The position numbers and the translations under genes were made by a program. A stretch of DNA of 64,000 nt from CAUZWH01 sp965224275 (GTDB taxonomy: Bacteria > Pseudomonadota > Alphaproteobacteria > SHVV01): NCBI GenBank assembly GCA_965224275.1, contig CBDCYR010000011.1, positions 186,001-250,000 of the forward strand, in the 5' to 3' direction. The notes under the pieces are model-generated. The model saw nothing but the letters and a program-made list of their open reading frames with translations, did no database searches and was not told the origin of the DNA. Of the stretch, positions 8,976 to 17,934 are shown piece after piece (positions within the stretch are counted from its first letter, which is position 1; every line of letters begins with the position of its first letter).

Positions 8976-11072
8976 ATGTACATCGTGTCGACCGACGTGG
9001 GCGGAACCTGCACGGATACGGTGATCTTTGCCAACGACGAGCCCATCCATATCGGTAAAGCCCTGTCGACCCCGCCCAACTTTGGTCAGGGTGTGATCGA
9101 TTCGATCCAAAACGCGGTCGCCACAATGGGCACCACCATCGAGGCGCTGTTTGGCGAAACCTCCTTGTTCATGCACGGCACCACCGTTGTCGACAACGCT
9201 ATCCTCACCCGTTCCGGGGCGCCGACCGGCCTCATCACCACTAAGGGGTTCGAAGACGTTCTGCTGGTAACGCGCGGCGGCTACGGCCGCTGGGGCGGGC
9301 TCTCCGAAGATCAGATCAAGAACCCCGTCAACACCGACCGCGGCGAGTCGCTGGTACCCTATGAGCGCATTCGCGGCGTGCAGGAGCGCGTCGATTACAA
9401 GGGTGAGGTGGTGGTCGAACTCGACGAAGCCGAGGCTGAAACAGCCGTGCGCGACCTCATCGAACGGGCCGGTGTGAGCGCGATCGCGGTGTGCTTTCTG
9501 TGGTCGTTCAACAACCCCGCGCATGAACGCCGGGTCCGCGAGATCATTGAGCGGGTTGCCCCTGACGTCTATGTGACGCTGTCGAGCGATATCGCACCGG
9601 TGCTCGGTGAATACGAACGCACCTCCACGAGCGCCATCAACGCCTATGTCGGGGGCATTACGTCGAGTTACCTCACCGATCTCCAGGCCACGCTCAATGA
9701 TTTGGGCTACCAAGGACCCATGATGGTGATGCAGGGTTACGGCGGGCTGCTACCGGCCGCCGAAGCCGGCGAACGCTCGGTCGGGATGATCGAGAGCGGT
9801 CCGGCCGCCGGCGTTATTGGCAGCAAGTTCCTCGGTGATGTCATGGAGGATCGCAACGTCATCGCCGCCGATATGGGCGGCACGACCTTCAAGGTCGGCG
9901 TTATCCAGGACGGCCAGATCGGATACGCCCGCGAGCCGATGGTCGATCGCTACCACTACATCGCGCCGAAGATCGACGTGGTGTCGATTGGCAACGGCGG
10001 CGGCAGTATCGTCTGGCTCGAGGAGGGCATTCCCAAGGTCGGCCCGCGCAGCGCCGGCGCCGATCCCGGCCCGGTGTGCTACGGCCGAGGCGGCACCGAA
10101 CCGACCCTGACCGACATCATGACGCTGATTGGCTACATGGACCCTTCGACGTTTCTCGGCGGTTCGATGACGCTCGATGTCGAGGCGGCACGCGTAGTGT
10201 TCACCGAACAGATCGCCAAGCCGCTCAATCTTGACCCGGTGGAAGCGGCGATAGGTACCTACCGCATCGCCGCCGCGCAGATCAGCGACCTCATCCACGA
10301 AGTAACGGTTGAGCGCGGCCTCGACCCCCGCGAGTTCACGCTGCACGCGTTCGGTGGCACCGGCCCAATGCTGGCCGGCGTATTTGGACAGGAGCTCAAC
10401 GTTAAACGCATCCTGATTCCCTATACGGCGGCCGTGAACTGTGCGTTTGGCTTGGTGGCGGCCGACATCGTGCATGAGTATCGCACCACGACGACCCTGC
10501 CGGTGCCGTCAACCGCCGACGAGATCAACGCGATCTTCCAGCCGATGCTGGATCGCGGTATTGCCCAGCTGCAAGAGGAGGGGTTCGCGGGTAAACGCGT
10601 GCAAACCGAATGGGCGATCGATTTCCGCTATAATCGCCAAACCCACGAGATGACGACGCCGCTACAGGGCGGCGGGCCGCTCACCGCCGCATCGATCGAT
10701 CAGCTGATTGACGATTTCGAGATGCTTTATGAACGGCGCTACGGCAAAGGCTCGGGCTATCGTGAGGCCGGTATGGAAATGACCATGTTCCGCCTCACCG
10801 CCCGTGGTTTGCTGGACCGGCCGACCATGGAAAAGGCGACGCTCGGCAAAGCAGATGCATCATCTGCCATACTCGGCACGCGCGACATCTTCGTGGAAGC
10901 CGAGGGCACGTTAAAACCCGGAAAAACATACGATTTCGAACGTATTGTGCCGGGTAATGTGATTGCGGGACCGGCCGTGATTCACACGCCGATCACAACC
11001 ATCGTCCTGCAGGATGCCCAGACTGGCCGCATGGACGCGTACCGCAACATCGTCATCGAATTCACCGGCTGA
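8976..11072 (+). CDS. hyuA: Hydantoinase/oxoprolinase subunit A
   Basis: A 698-residue protein of the HyuA/5-oxoprolinase/acetone-carboxylase-beta family. The N-terminal nucleotide-binding motif DVGGTCTDTV (residues 7-16) has Cys where Thr-Phe-Thr is common, and the second ATP motif DMGGTTFKVGV lies near 294. LFMHGTTVVDNAILTR and NGGGSIVWL are conserved family blocks. Relatives use ATP to activate the amide or carbonyl of hydantoins, oxoproline or lactams. GGGAGG lies 9 bases before the ATG. HyuB and a zinc-ribbon protein follow on the same strand, so a three-subunit cytoplasmic enzyme is likely. The substrate cannot be deduced; acetone-carboxylase-like chemistry is an alternative. Confidence 0.88.
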   Translation: MYIVSTDVGGTCTDTVIFANDEPIHIGKALSTPPNFGQGVIDSIQNAVATMGTTIEALFGETSLFMHGTTVVDNAILTRSGAPTGLITTKGFEDVLLVTRGGYGRWGGLSEDQIKNPVNTDRGESLVPYERIRGVQERVDYKGEVVVELDEAEAETAVRDLIERAGVSAIAVCFLWSFNNPAHERRVREIIERVAPDVYVTLSSDIAPVLGEYERTSTSAINAYVGGITSSYLTDLQATLNDLGYQGPMMVMQGYGGLLPAAEAGERSVGMIESGPAAGVIGSKFLGDVMEDRNVIAADMGGTTFKVGVIQDGQIGYAREPMVDRYHYIAPKIDVVSIGNGGGSIVWLEEGIPKVGPRSAGADPGPVCYGRGGTEPTLTDIMTLIGYMDPSTFLGGSMTLDVEAARVVFTEQIAKPLNLDPVEAAIGTYRIAAAQISDLIHEVTVERGLDPREFTLHAFGGTGPMLAGVFGQELNVKRILIPYTAAVNCAFGLVAADIVHEYRTTTTLPVPSTADEINAIFQPMLDRGIAQLQEEGFAGKRVQTEWAIDFRYNRQTHEMTTPLQGGGPLTAASIDQLIDDFEMLYERRYGKGSGYREAGMEMTMFRLTARGLLDRPTMEKATLGKADASSAILGTRDIFVEAEGTLKPGKTYDFERIVPGNVIAGPAVIHTPITTIVLQDAQTGRMDAYRNIVIEFTG

Positions 11073-11097
11073 TGGCGGGAATCACAAACATAGAAAC

Positions 11098-11252
11098 GAC
11101 CCTCACCCCCGCCCTCTCCCACTTCGCGGGAGAGGGAGCCCGACCGCGCACGCCGCAACCAAGAATCCCCTCTTCACCCATTGGGGGGAGAGGGTGGCAC
11201 TACAAAAAACCCCTCTCCCCCCGGGGAGAGGGTGGGGTGAGGGGGGTTTGCT
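11098..11252. repeat. GC-rich palindromic intergenic repeat, hyuA-hyuB gap
   Basis: The gap holds two hairpin-forming units: CCCTCTCCC...GGGAGAGGG and CCCCTCTCCCCCC...GGGGAGAGGGTGGGG. The outer arms (CCTCACCCCCGCCC and GGGTGGGGTGAGG) also pair. This type of scattered palindrome is common in proteobacterial genomes. A related unit is at 30218-30340. It may affect mRNA stability between hyuA and hyuB. Confidence 0.75.
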
Positions 11253-11302
11253 TGTTTTTTCGCAACGGAACAGAGGCCGCGACCTAACCAGGACCTAACG
11301 CC

Positions 11303-13126
11303 ATGGACCCGATTACCTTCGAAATTATTCGCCATCGCCTATTCCGCGTGATCGAGGAAGGCGTGATTACGCTAAAGCATGTCTCCGGCAGCGAGATCAC
11401 TTGTGAAGGCCACGACCTGATGGTCGCGCTCCATCGTGCCGATGGTTCGTTGTTGATGGCCGGCATCGGCTATCTCCACCACACGCCCAGCGCGGCCGAG
11501 GCATGCAAGCACATCGTGCGCCGTTTTGAAGGTGAGATCGACGAGGACGACGTGTTCCTTCTCAACGATCCCTACACCGCTGCGCACCATACCTCCGACA
11601 TCTATTTGATTTCACCAGTCCACTACGAAGGGCGGCTGGTTGCTTGGAGTAGCTCGTTTGTCCACGTCAACGATATCGGCGCGACCAATCCGGGCGGCTT
11701 TTGTCCCGACGCCACCGAGATCTACGTCGAGGGCTTCAGTTCTCCCGGCATCAAGCTGATCGAACGCGGCAAGCTGCGCCAGGATCTGATGGATACCATC
11801 TGCAACATGGTGCGCAGCCCTGCGCTGGTCACGCTCGACCTCAAGTCGATGATCGCCTGTCACAACGTCGCCAAGGAGCGCATGCACTCGCTTTACGAAA
11901 AATATGGCTCAGCGACCGTCGACGAAACCTGCGCCGCGCTGATCGAGCAATCGGATCAACGCTTCGGCCAGCGCCTCGAGGAGCTACCCGATGGTCAATG
12001 GCAATCCCGCCAACGCCTGCACTGCCGCGGCGAGGACTACCGGGTTGATCTGACGATGACCAAAAAGGGTGGCCGCTTGACGTTCGATTTCAGCGGCACC
12101 AGTCCCCAGTCTCAATACGCGATTAACTCACCCTACTGGGCTACTTGGGGTGCCATTTTCTCGCCAATCTTCTCAGTTCTGTGCCCCGACATGGTGTGGA
12201 ATGAAGGGCTGACGCGGCGCGTAACGATGGTCGCGCCCGAAGGATCGATCATCAATTCCAAACGCCCGGCGCCGATCTCGGTCTCGACCATCGCCACCGT
12301 GCCGATGGTCAATTGGTCATCGCTGCACTGCATCTCGAAAATGCTGGCGACCAGCGAGCAGCACGAACGCTATGCGACCGCGGTGTGGGACGGTGGGTAC
12401 AACGCCGTCTTCATGTTCGGCCGCGACCAGCGGGGCCAGTACACGATTGGCTACATGACCGACGTATTTGGCGGCGCTGGCGGCGCCCGTTCCTACGCCG
12501 ACGGCGTCGACGTCGGCGGCGACATCCCCAACCCAATCACGCGCACCGCCAATATCGAAACCACCGAATCGCGGCTGCCGTTGCGCTACCTGTTTCGTCG
12601 CCGCGTCAAAGACGCCGGCGGTGCCGGTCTCTATCGCGGCGGTGCCGGTATTGAATACGCGGTTACGCCGCATGACGCGCCCGATGGCGGTGTTCACTTT
12701 GTGATGACCGGCAAGGGAACCCGCTTCCCCACCAGCGAAGGCATCGCCGGCGGCAATGTCGGCTCGCCACCACATTGCTATCTCGTGCACACGCCTGCGG
12801 GCAAGAACGACCCGACCTCATCCGGTTACACGATTGACGAGCTCGCCGGCGACAAGGAGGCCATCGCCTGGGGTGAGTTCCCGCTGATGGGCGAGGATGT
12901 CCTCTATGTCGGCTCGAGCGGCGGCGGCGGCTTCGGCGATCCCCTCGACCGCGATCCGGAAACCGTCCTGAACGATGTCCGCGGCGCCCTCACCTCAGCG
13001 CGCGATGCCGAGGAAATCTACGGCGTGGTTTTCAACGAGGCGATGACCGCGGTTGACAAAACCGCGACCGCAGCGCGGCGCGATGCTATCCGCAACGCGC
13101 GTGTGATGTCGGTCGCGGCGGAGTAG
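11303..13126 (+). CDS. hyuB: Hydantoinase/oxoprolinase subunit B
   Basis: A 607-residue HyuB-family protein. It starts MDPITFEIIRHRLFRVIEEG, the classic N-terminus, and contains DDVFLLNDPYTAAHHTSDIY and FSGTSPQSQYAINSPYW, both conserved in the family. The C-terminal region SGGGGFGDPLDRDPE is the usual glycine-rich end block. Known partners form A2B2 complexes with HyuA. The preceding 230-bp gap contains palindromes, but gene order and strand still suggest one transcription unit. It ends only 3 bp before the zinc-ribbon gene. Confidence 0.88.
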   Translation: MDPITFEIIRHRLFRVIEEGVITLKHVSGSEITCEGHDLMVALHRADGSLLMAGIGYLHHTPSAAEACKHIVRRFEGEIDEDDVFLLNDPYTAAHHTSDIYLISPVHYEGRLVAWSSSFVHVNDIGATNPGGFCPDATEIYVEGFSSPGIKLIERGKLRQDLMDTICNMVRSPALVTLDLKSMIACHNVAKERMHSLYEKYGSATVDETCAALIEQSDQRFGQRLEELPDGQWQSRQRLHCRGEDYRVDLTMTKKGGRLTFDFSGTSPQSQYAINSPYWATWGAIFSPIFSVLCPDMVWNEGLTRRVTMVAPEGSIINSKRPAPISVSTIATVPMVNWSSLHCISKMLATSEQHERYATAVWDGGYNAVFMFGRDQRGQYTIGYMTDVFGGAGGARSYADGVDVGGDIPNPITRTANIETTESRLPLRYLFRRRVKDAGGAGLYRGGAGIEYAVTPHDAPDGGVHFVMTGKGTRFPTSEGIAGGNVGSPPHCYLVHTPAGKNDPTSSGYTIDELAGDKEAIAWGEFPLMGEDVLYVGSSGGGGFGDPLDRDPETVLNDVRGALTSARDAEEIYGVVFNEAMTAVDKTATAARRDAIRNARVMSVAAE

Positions 13127-13129
13127 CCG

Positions 13130-13402
13130 ATGCGCCTCTCACCAACCCTTAACATCGACACCGACGGCGACCGCCGGATCCTCAGTTGTGCCAAGTGCGG
13201 CCATCAGATTGGACCGGCGACCGAACCGTGGAAGCCCAACGCCGCGCTCAGAGAACGGCTGATGGAGGACCTTGGCCCGGTTCATTTCTCCGGCGGTCCG
13301 GTGTACTTGCGGGAGTTTTCATGCCCGGGCTGTGCGACCCTGCTCGATACTGAAACCGCGCAAGCCGGTGATCCGTTCCTTAACGATTTTTTACACGACT
13401 AA
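13130..13402 (+). CDS. Zinc-ribbon protein, acetone-carboxylase-gamma-like
   Basis: A 90-residue protein with two CxxC pairs, CAKCG near residue 20 and CPGCA near 62, which should form a zinc ribbon. Similar small subunits (acetone carboxylase gamma and relatives) accompany HyuA/HyuB proteins. This one is shorter than acetone carboxylase gamma. It starts 3 bp after hyuB, so it is translationally linked. It probably stabilises the HyuAB complex or binds metal; the function is inferred from position. Confidence 0.75.
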   Translation: MRLSPTLNIDTDGDRRILSCAKCGHQIGPATEPWKPNAALRERLMEDLGPVHFSGGPVYLREFSCPGCATLLDTETAQAGDPFLNDFLHD

Positions 13403-13506
13403 CGATAAGTACTGCGATCCGGGGTCATATCCATGGACCCAACAGCCCTCAGCGGCCTGACGTGATATCTACTTTGGGTGTGGACCGCCCAGTATGGGAA
13501 CTCTCG

Positions 13507-14445
13507 TCAGGTATCTGCAGACGGTGTGGTCCCGGTTTCCTCGACGATCGGTCCATACGCCTGGGGTTGGCGGTGTAGCGCAAGATTAAAGGTGTGTTCG
13601 CGACCCGTGGTCGCCTGATCCAAGTCGATGGTCGATACCGCCAGCGCATCTTCGCCGCGTTTTTCGACTTGGGCGATGATCTCGCCACTCGGTGAAACAA
13701 TGCAACTGCCGCCAACGAAATAATCTATTTCCTCGTTCCCGGTTTTGCCGACACCCACCACGTAATAGCCATTCTGATAAGCCCCTGCCTGCATGCATAG
13801 GCGGCTATGAAACTCCGTCAGGGGTTCCTTGAGCCACGGCACGTGCATCGGTGTGTTGAATCCGAGCATCACCAGTTCGGCCCCGCGCAGGCCCAGCACC
13901 CGAAACGTCTCGGGAAAGCGCCGGTCGTTGCAGATACACATGCCCATGGTGCCGCCAAAACCGTCGAACGTTGGGAACCCCAAATTGCCGTGGCTGAACC
14001 AACTCTTCTCCGAGTACTGGTATTCGTATTCAGACATCAGCTCGATGTGGCCGGGCAGATGCACCTTGCGGAACTTGCCGATGATCCTACCGCCGCCGTC
14101 AACCAGCACGGTGGTGTTGTAATACCGGGTCTCGCCGTCCTCCTCGGTCATTTCCGCATAGCCCAAATAGAACCCAACCCCGAGCTTGGCGGCTTCTTCG
14201 AACAACGGACGGGTCGCGGCGCTCGGCATCTCACGCTCGAACCATTGCTCGGGATCGTCTTCGACGTCGCGATGTTTGCGCGGAAAGAAGGTGGTCAGCG
14301 CAAGCTCGGGATAGACGACCAACCGACAGCCCATCGCGTGGGCTTCACGCATCAATTCGATCAGACGCGATACCACCGATTGACGACTATCATCGCGCTG
14401 CACCGGCCCCATTTGGGCCGCGCCTATCGTTAACGATCGCGCCAT
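13507..14445 (-). CDS. N-carbamoyl-D-amino-acid-hydrolase-like nitrilase-superfamily enzyme
   Basis: A 312-residue carbon-nitrogen hydrolase. The catalytic triad reads Glu47 (YPELAL), Lys127 (KFRKVHL) and Cys172 (MCICNDRRFPE), the numbering known for Agrobacterium D-carbamoylase, and the length is close to the 304 of that enzyme. Such enzymes hydrolyse N-carbamoyl amino acids, the products of hydantoin opening, to amino acid, CO2 and ammonia. The start at 14445 is set by AGGAGGAGAG directly before it; a longer ORF would run into the MITE. MITE copy 3 begins only 11 bp upstream, between this gene and the HyuB/amidohydrolase/NicX-like genes on the same strand. Confidence 0.85.
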   Translation of the reverse strand: MARSLTIGAAQMGPVQRDDSRQSVVSRLIELMREAHAMGCRLVVYPELALTTFFPRKHRDVEDDPEQWFEREMPSAATRPLFEEAAKLGVGFYLGYAEMTEEDGETRYYNTTVLVDGGGRIIGKFRKVHLPGHIELMSEYEYQYSEKSWFSHGNLGFPTFDGFGGTMGMCICNDRRFPETFRVLGLRGAELVMLGFNTPMHVPWLKEPLTEFHSRLCMQAGAYQNGYYVVGVGKTGNEEIDYFVGGSCIVSPSGEIIAQVEKRGEDALAVSTIDLDQATTGREHTFNLALHRQPQAYGPIVEETGTTPSADT

Positions 14446-14455
14446 ATCTCTCCTC

Positions 14456-14737
14456 CTAGTGGATGAAATCCAACATATGGTACCCATACGACGGCTTGCC
14501 GAGTTCGCCGGTTAGGCGCGCGAAGCGTGGCGATGCCGGCTGCATCGGAAGCTTTGCGTAACGCGGCCGGCGATCTCGGCACGCCGCCCTGTGGGTCGCG
14601 TATCCCGGCCCCTCGGTGCGTCGAAACCCCTCGACGATGCCCAACGGTCCCTTGGGGCATCGCCTACAGGCTTCCTCCTGCCGAGCTACCGGGATACGCG
14701 ATCGTATGGGTACCATATGTTGGATTCCATCCACTAG
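14456..14737. mobile_element. CTAG-targeting MITE, copy 3 (long form)
   Basis: A 282-bp copy with the same inverted ends. It carries about 12 extra bases in its centre (GCCCAACGGTCCCTTGGGGC instead of GCAAAGGC), a feature shared with copy 4. It touches the ribosome-binding site of the carbamoylase-like gene and so cuts that gene off from any promoter further upstream, unless the MITE supplies or passes transcription. Confidence 0.9.
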
Positions 14738-14845
14738 CCGTGAACCTGCCAACTTAGCCGCAAGACGCGGTCTACGACAGGAACAGATGTGTCATCGAAT
14801 TATGTGCAGACCCGGTGAACTGGGCCTTCCGGTCAGAAATTGGGT

Positions 14846-16708
14846 TTACGAGCCGAAACCCTGACGTTTTCCGCGGTCTGCGTTTTCGGTGATAGATTTA
14901 AAAACCGTGCCCGCGGGAGCAGTAACGTCCTCGCGTCGCTCAGCTCGCAACGCGCGCGTCGCGGCCCCGTCCACCGCCAGGGTTTCGTCGTCGGCCGCGC
15001 CGGTCAGCACCACGCCGTAAGTCTCGCGCGCACGCTCGATGGTCTCCCACTTGCGTAGCACGTCGTCCAGCACCCGCTGCGGCTCGCGCATCAGTGGGTC
15101 GCCGTAGCCGCTGCCACCGGCATTGAGGAACCGCGCCTTTTCGCCGAATGCGAGGTCGAATTGGGTAAGTGCGGGCATCTTTTCGGCGTCGCCAGTGGCG
15201 CGAATGCGGTAATGCGACGCCGCTTGGCCATCGCAGCCGCCGCGCACGCCCTGCGCTGGATACACCTGGCTGTCGGAGGCAATGACCAGCGTGATCGGGT
15301 CGTGTCGCGGCCCGTAGATCACCTCCGCCGACGGCGAGCCGCGACGCCGTCCGGCGCCGCCCGAGCCCGGCTGCAGGCGATGGCGCTCGACCAGAATCGG
15401 GTGCGTCAACTCGATCAATTCGATGCTCTCGCGGTAGACCACGCCGGCGCCGCCGGGAATGCCAAACGTCACCCAGCCGTCGGCTTGAGGCCCGGCCGGC
15501 CCGCCCGTGACGTTAAGTGCGATCTGATTGATGAAGGGCCTGCCGCCGTGGCGGTAATCGGGCCCCGATACCACCGCGCTCATGCCGGTGCCACCTTGTG
15601 CCAGGCCGTGGCCGTCACCGAGCGTGGCGAAAGCGCCCTGGATGATGTTGATCAGACGTTCGCCGATGTTGGTAGTCGCCAGCGAGCACGAGTGGGGGAA
15701 CTTCGGCTTGCCAACCGCGCAACCCTCGCGGATGTGGATGCGGATGCGGCGGAATGCGCCGGCGTTGCGCGGGGTCCCCGGATCCAGATCGAGGCAGTTG
15801 AGAGTGGCGATTAGCGCGTGGTTGCGCGCGCACGCCTCCGACAGGTTGAGTCCGCAGGGGATGTTGTCGATGTTGTCGCGCAGGTCAACATCGATGTAGC
15901 CGGCGTCGGGATCGATACCGATGACAACATTGATCGGAATGCCGTCGGGTAACAGCGGCGGGACTGGATCGTGCATCCCCGACGCCGCAACATTTGCCTT
16001 GGGCAGCTTGCGGATGGCCTGCTCGATGCTCCGCTCGGAATAATCCAGCCACTGCTCAATGAACGCTTTGATCGTGGCCGTGCCGTACTTGGCGCACAAT
16101 TCCTTGAGCCCGCGCTCGCCAATCCGGGCCGCGCCGAGCGTCGCCAGGAAGTCGCCGTACCAGCGGTCGGGAGTACGGATCCGCGCGCGGCACATGCGGA
16201 TGATGTCCTCGATCATCTCGAAGTTGCGCTGCACCCGCACGCACGGGAAGATCAGTGCGCCTTCCTCGTATACGTCTTTGGCCGAGGCGTGATAGGTCGA
16301 CGGCACCGAGTTGCCGATGTCGGCCTGATGCGACTTGGCGCAGGTTGTAAACAGATGCTCGCCGTCGACGAACACCGGGATCAAGATCGTGTGGTCGGCG
16401 GCGTGGGTATTGCCAAGGTAGGGATCGTTGTGCAGGAACGCGTCGCCTTCGGCGAGGTCGTCGTGCAGGTCGCACATCGACCGGGTTTGGATGTCCGAGC
16501 CCAACACGTGCACTGGGATCCCGTCGGTCGCGGACAGCAGCCGATTATCGGCGGTGACGATGGTGCACGAGAAATCGCGCACGCTGGCGATCACCGTCGA
16601 GCGGCCGCTGCGCAGCAGCGTATTTGACATCTCGCGCACAACCGCATCGACCCGGTTGGCGATCACCGACACCGTCAGCGGGTCGAACGTCTGGTCCTGT
16701 TCACTCAT
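14846..16708 (-). CDS. Second hydantoinase/oxoprolinase subunit B
   Basis: A 620-residue HyuB-family protein, clearly different from the one at 11.3 kb. It has DPLTVSVIANRVDAVVREM at the N-terminus, DAFLHNDPYLGNTHAADHT near residue 90, and the glycine-rich C-terminal block FLNAGGSGYGDPLMREP. No matching HyuA gene lies next to it, so it may pair with the HyuA at 9 kb or act with another partner. It lies 51 bp downstream of the amidohydrolase gene on the same strand, which suggests a shared transcript starting from the NicX-like gene. Confidence 0.87.
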   Translation of the reverse strand: MSEQDQTFDPLTVSVIANRVDAVVREMSNTLLRSGRSTVIASVRDFSCTIVTADNRLLSATDGIPVHVLGSDIQTRSMCDLHDDLAEGDAFLHNDPYLGNTHAADHTILIPVFVDGEHLFTTCAKSHQADIGNSVPSTYHASAKDVYEEGALIFPCVRVQRNFEMIEDIIRMCRARIRTPDRWYGDFLATLGAARIGERGLKELCAKYGTATIKAFIEQWLDYSERSIEQAIRKLPKANVAASGMHDPVPPLLPDGIPINVVIGIDPDAGYIDVDLRDNIDNIPCGLNLSEACARNHALIATLNCLDLDPGTPRNAGAFRRIRIHIREGCAVGKPKFPHSCSLATTNIGERLINIIQGAFATLGDGHGLAQGGTGMSAVVSGPDYRHGGRPFINQIALNVTGGPAGPQADGWVTFGIPGGAGVVYRESIELIELTHPILVERHRLQPGSGGAGRRRGSPSAEVIYGPRHDPITLVIASDSQVYPAQGVRGGCDGQAASHYRIRATGDAEKMPALTQFDLAFGEKARFLNAGGSGYGDPLMREPQRVLDDVLRKWETIERARETYGVVLTGAADDETLAVDGAATRALRAERREDVTAPAGTVFKSITENADRGKRQGFGS

Positions 16709-16759
16709 GCCGCCCCTACCTTGAGCAGATAGGTGCCGCGCTGCTGCGCTAGTCCTGGA

Positions 16760-17878
16760 TCAGCCGGCACTGGCGCCCACGGCCGACATATCGATGTCGA
16801 ACAACTCGACCATCTTGCGACAGGTGATGTTGTCGACGGTGTCCGCGTCGAGATGGCCGATGATATCGCCGATCACCTGGTGCGACTTCATGTAGGTGTT
16901 GCGTACGTGCGGGAAATCGGAACCCCAGATCAGGGTGTTGGGGTCGATATAGTTGGTCACGGTATTCAGCATCGGATCGTCGATGATCCCGATATGGATG
17001 CGCGGCAGATAGTCGCGAAACCGGCGGTCGGGGTAGCTCAGCTCCAGGTTCGGGCCGAAATCCTTCTCCAATTGTTCCATGCGGAACAACCACGGCGGAA
17101 TCCAGCACGCCTCGAATTCCCCGAGCACGATCTGGAGATTGGGGAAGCGATCGAACACGCCACCGAAGATGAACTCGTTGGCGAGGACACTGCCGATTTC
17201 ACCGAACAATTCGAGATAGGCGCGGGGGATGTCGCGGGCCTGGTCACCGGTCATCGTAAACATGTCGGGTTTTTGGCCGGTTGAAATGTGGAGGACGACC
17301 GGGAAGCCCATCTCCGATGCGCGCGCCCAGAACGGATCATACTTGCGCTCCTGATACGATCCCCAGCCGGGACCGGTGTCGACGTTTATCATGGCGCAGC
17401 GCAAACCAATCCTGGCCGCGCGCTCCAGTTCGTTGACCGCCCAGTCGACATCCGCCATGTGAATCAGCGCAGCCCCGAGCAAGCGCTTGGGACCGGCGCT
17501 GCAATATTCTGCGAGCCAGTCGTTGTAAACCGCGAAACAATCGCGCACGAGGTCGTGGTTTTTAATGGGAAAGGTCATCAACGCATAGGTTGGACCCAGC
17601 AATTCGGCGTAGGTGCGGTCTTCGTCCATGCACGCCATCCGAAATACCGGATCCTTGCAGGCGCGTTTGACCTTGGCTTTCATTTCTTCGCTGTCGCCGA
17701 CGAAGTCGTCCTCGGGCAGGTAGATTTCCCCGTTGAAATAGATGCGCCGGGTTTCTCCGGCCGGCGGGTCGAGGAAGCGTGGCACGGTATCGCCCCACTT
17801 CTTGGCAAGTGGCACCGACCACAACTCGTAGGGTTCATAGACGTGGGAATCGGCCGAATTGATCCATCGCCCGGTCAT
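16760..17878 (-). CDS. Amidohydrolase-2 family metal-dependent hydrolase or decarboxylase
   Basis: A 372-residue TIM-barrel protein of the ACMSD/amidohydrolase-2 family. The N-terminal metal motif is DSHVYEP (the DxH form), with an internal VVLHIS histidine, and LIWGSDFPHVRNT near the C-terminus supplies the conserved Asp. Relatives decarboxylate or hydrolyse ring-opening products of aromatic and pyridine pathways. The ATG at 17878 is chosen because similarity begins at MTGRWINSADSH; the upstream extension is arginine-rich shadow sequence. It lies 56 bp behind the NicX-like gene, which suggests it acts on that enzyme's product or a related acid. Confidence 0.82.
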   Translation of the reverse strand: MTGRWINSADSHVYEPYELWSVPLAKKWGDTVPRFLDPPAGETRRIYFNGEIYLPEDDFVGDSEEMKAKVKRACKDPVFRMACMDEDRTYAELLGPTYALMTFPIKNHDLVRDCFAVYNDWLAEYCSAGPKRLLGAALIHMADVDWAVNELERAARIGLRCAMINVDTGPGWGSYQERKYDPFWARASEMGFPVVLHISTGQKPDMFTMTGDQARDIPRAYLELFGEIGSVLANEFIFGGVFDRFPNLQIVLGEFEACWIPPWLFRMEQLEKDFGPNLELSYPDRRFRDYLPRIHIGIIDDPMLNTVTNYIDPNTLIWGSDFPHVRNTYMKSHQVIGDIIGHLDADTVDNITCRKMVELFDIDMSAVGASAG

Positions 17879-17934
17879 TCGTGAGCCTCCGTCATGTGGG
17901 TCGTGCGCCGCTGTGCGGGCCCGACGAGCGCCGA

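Noticed and set aside
11098..11252. CRISPR array
   Set aside because: The repeats are palindromic units without regular spacing or distinct spacers.
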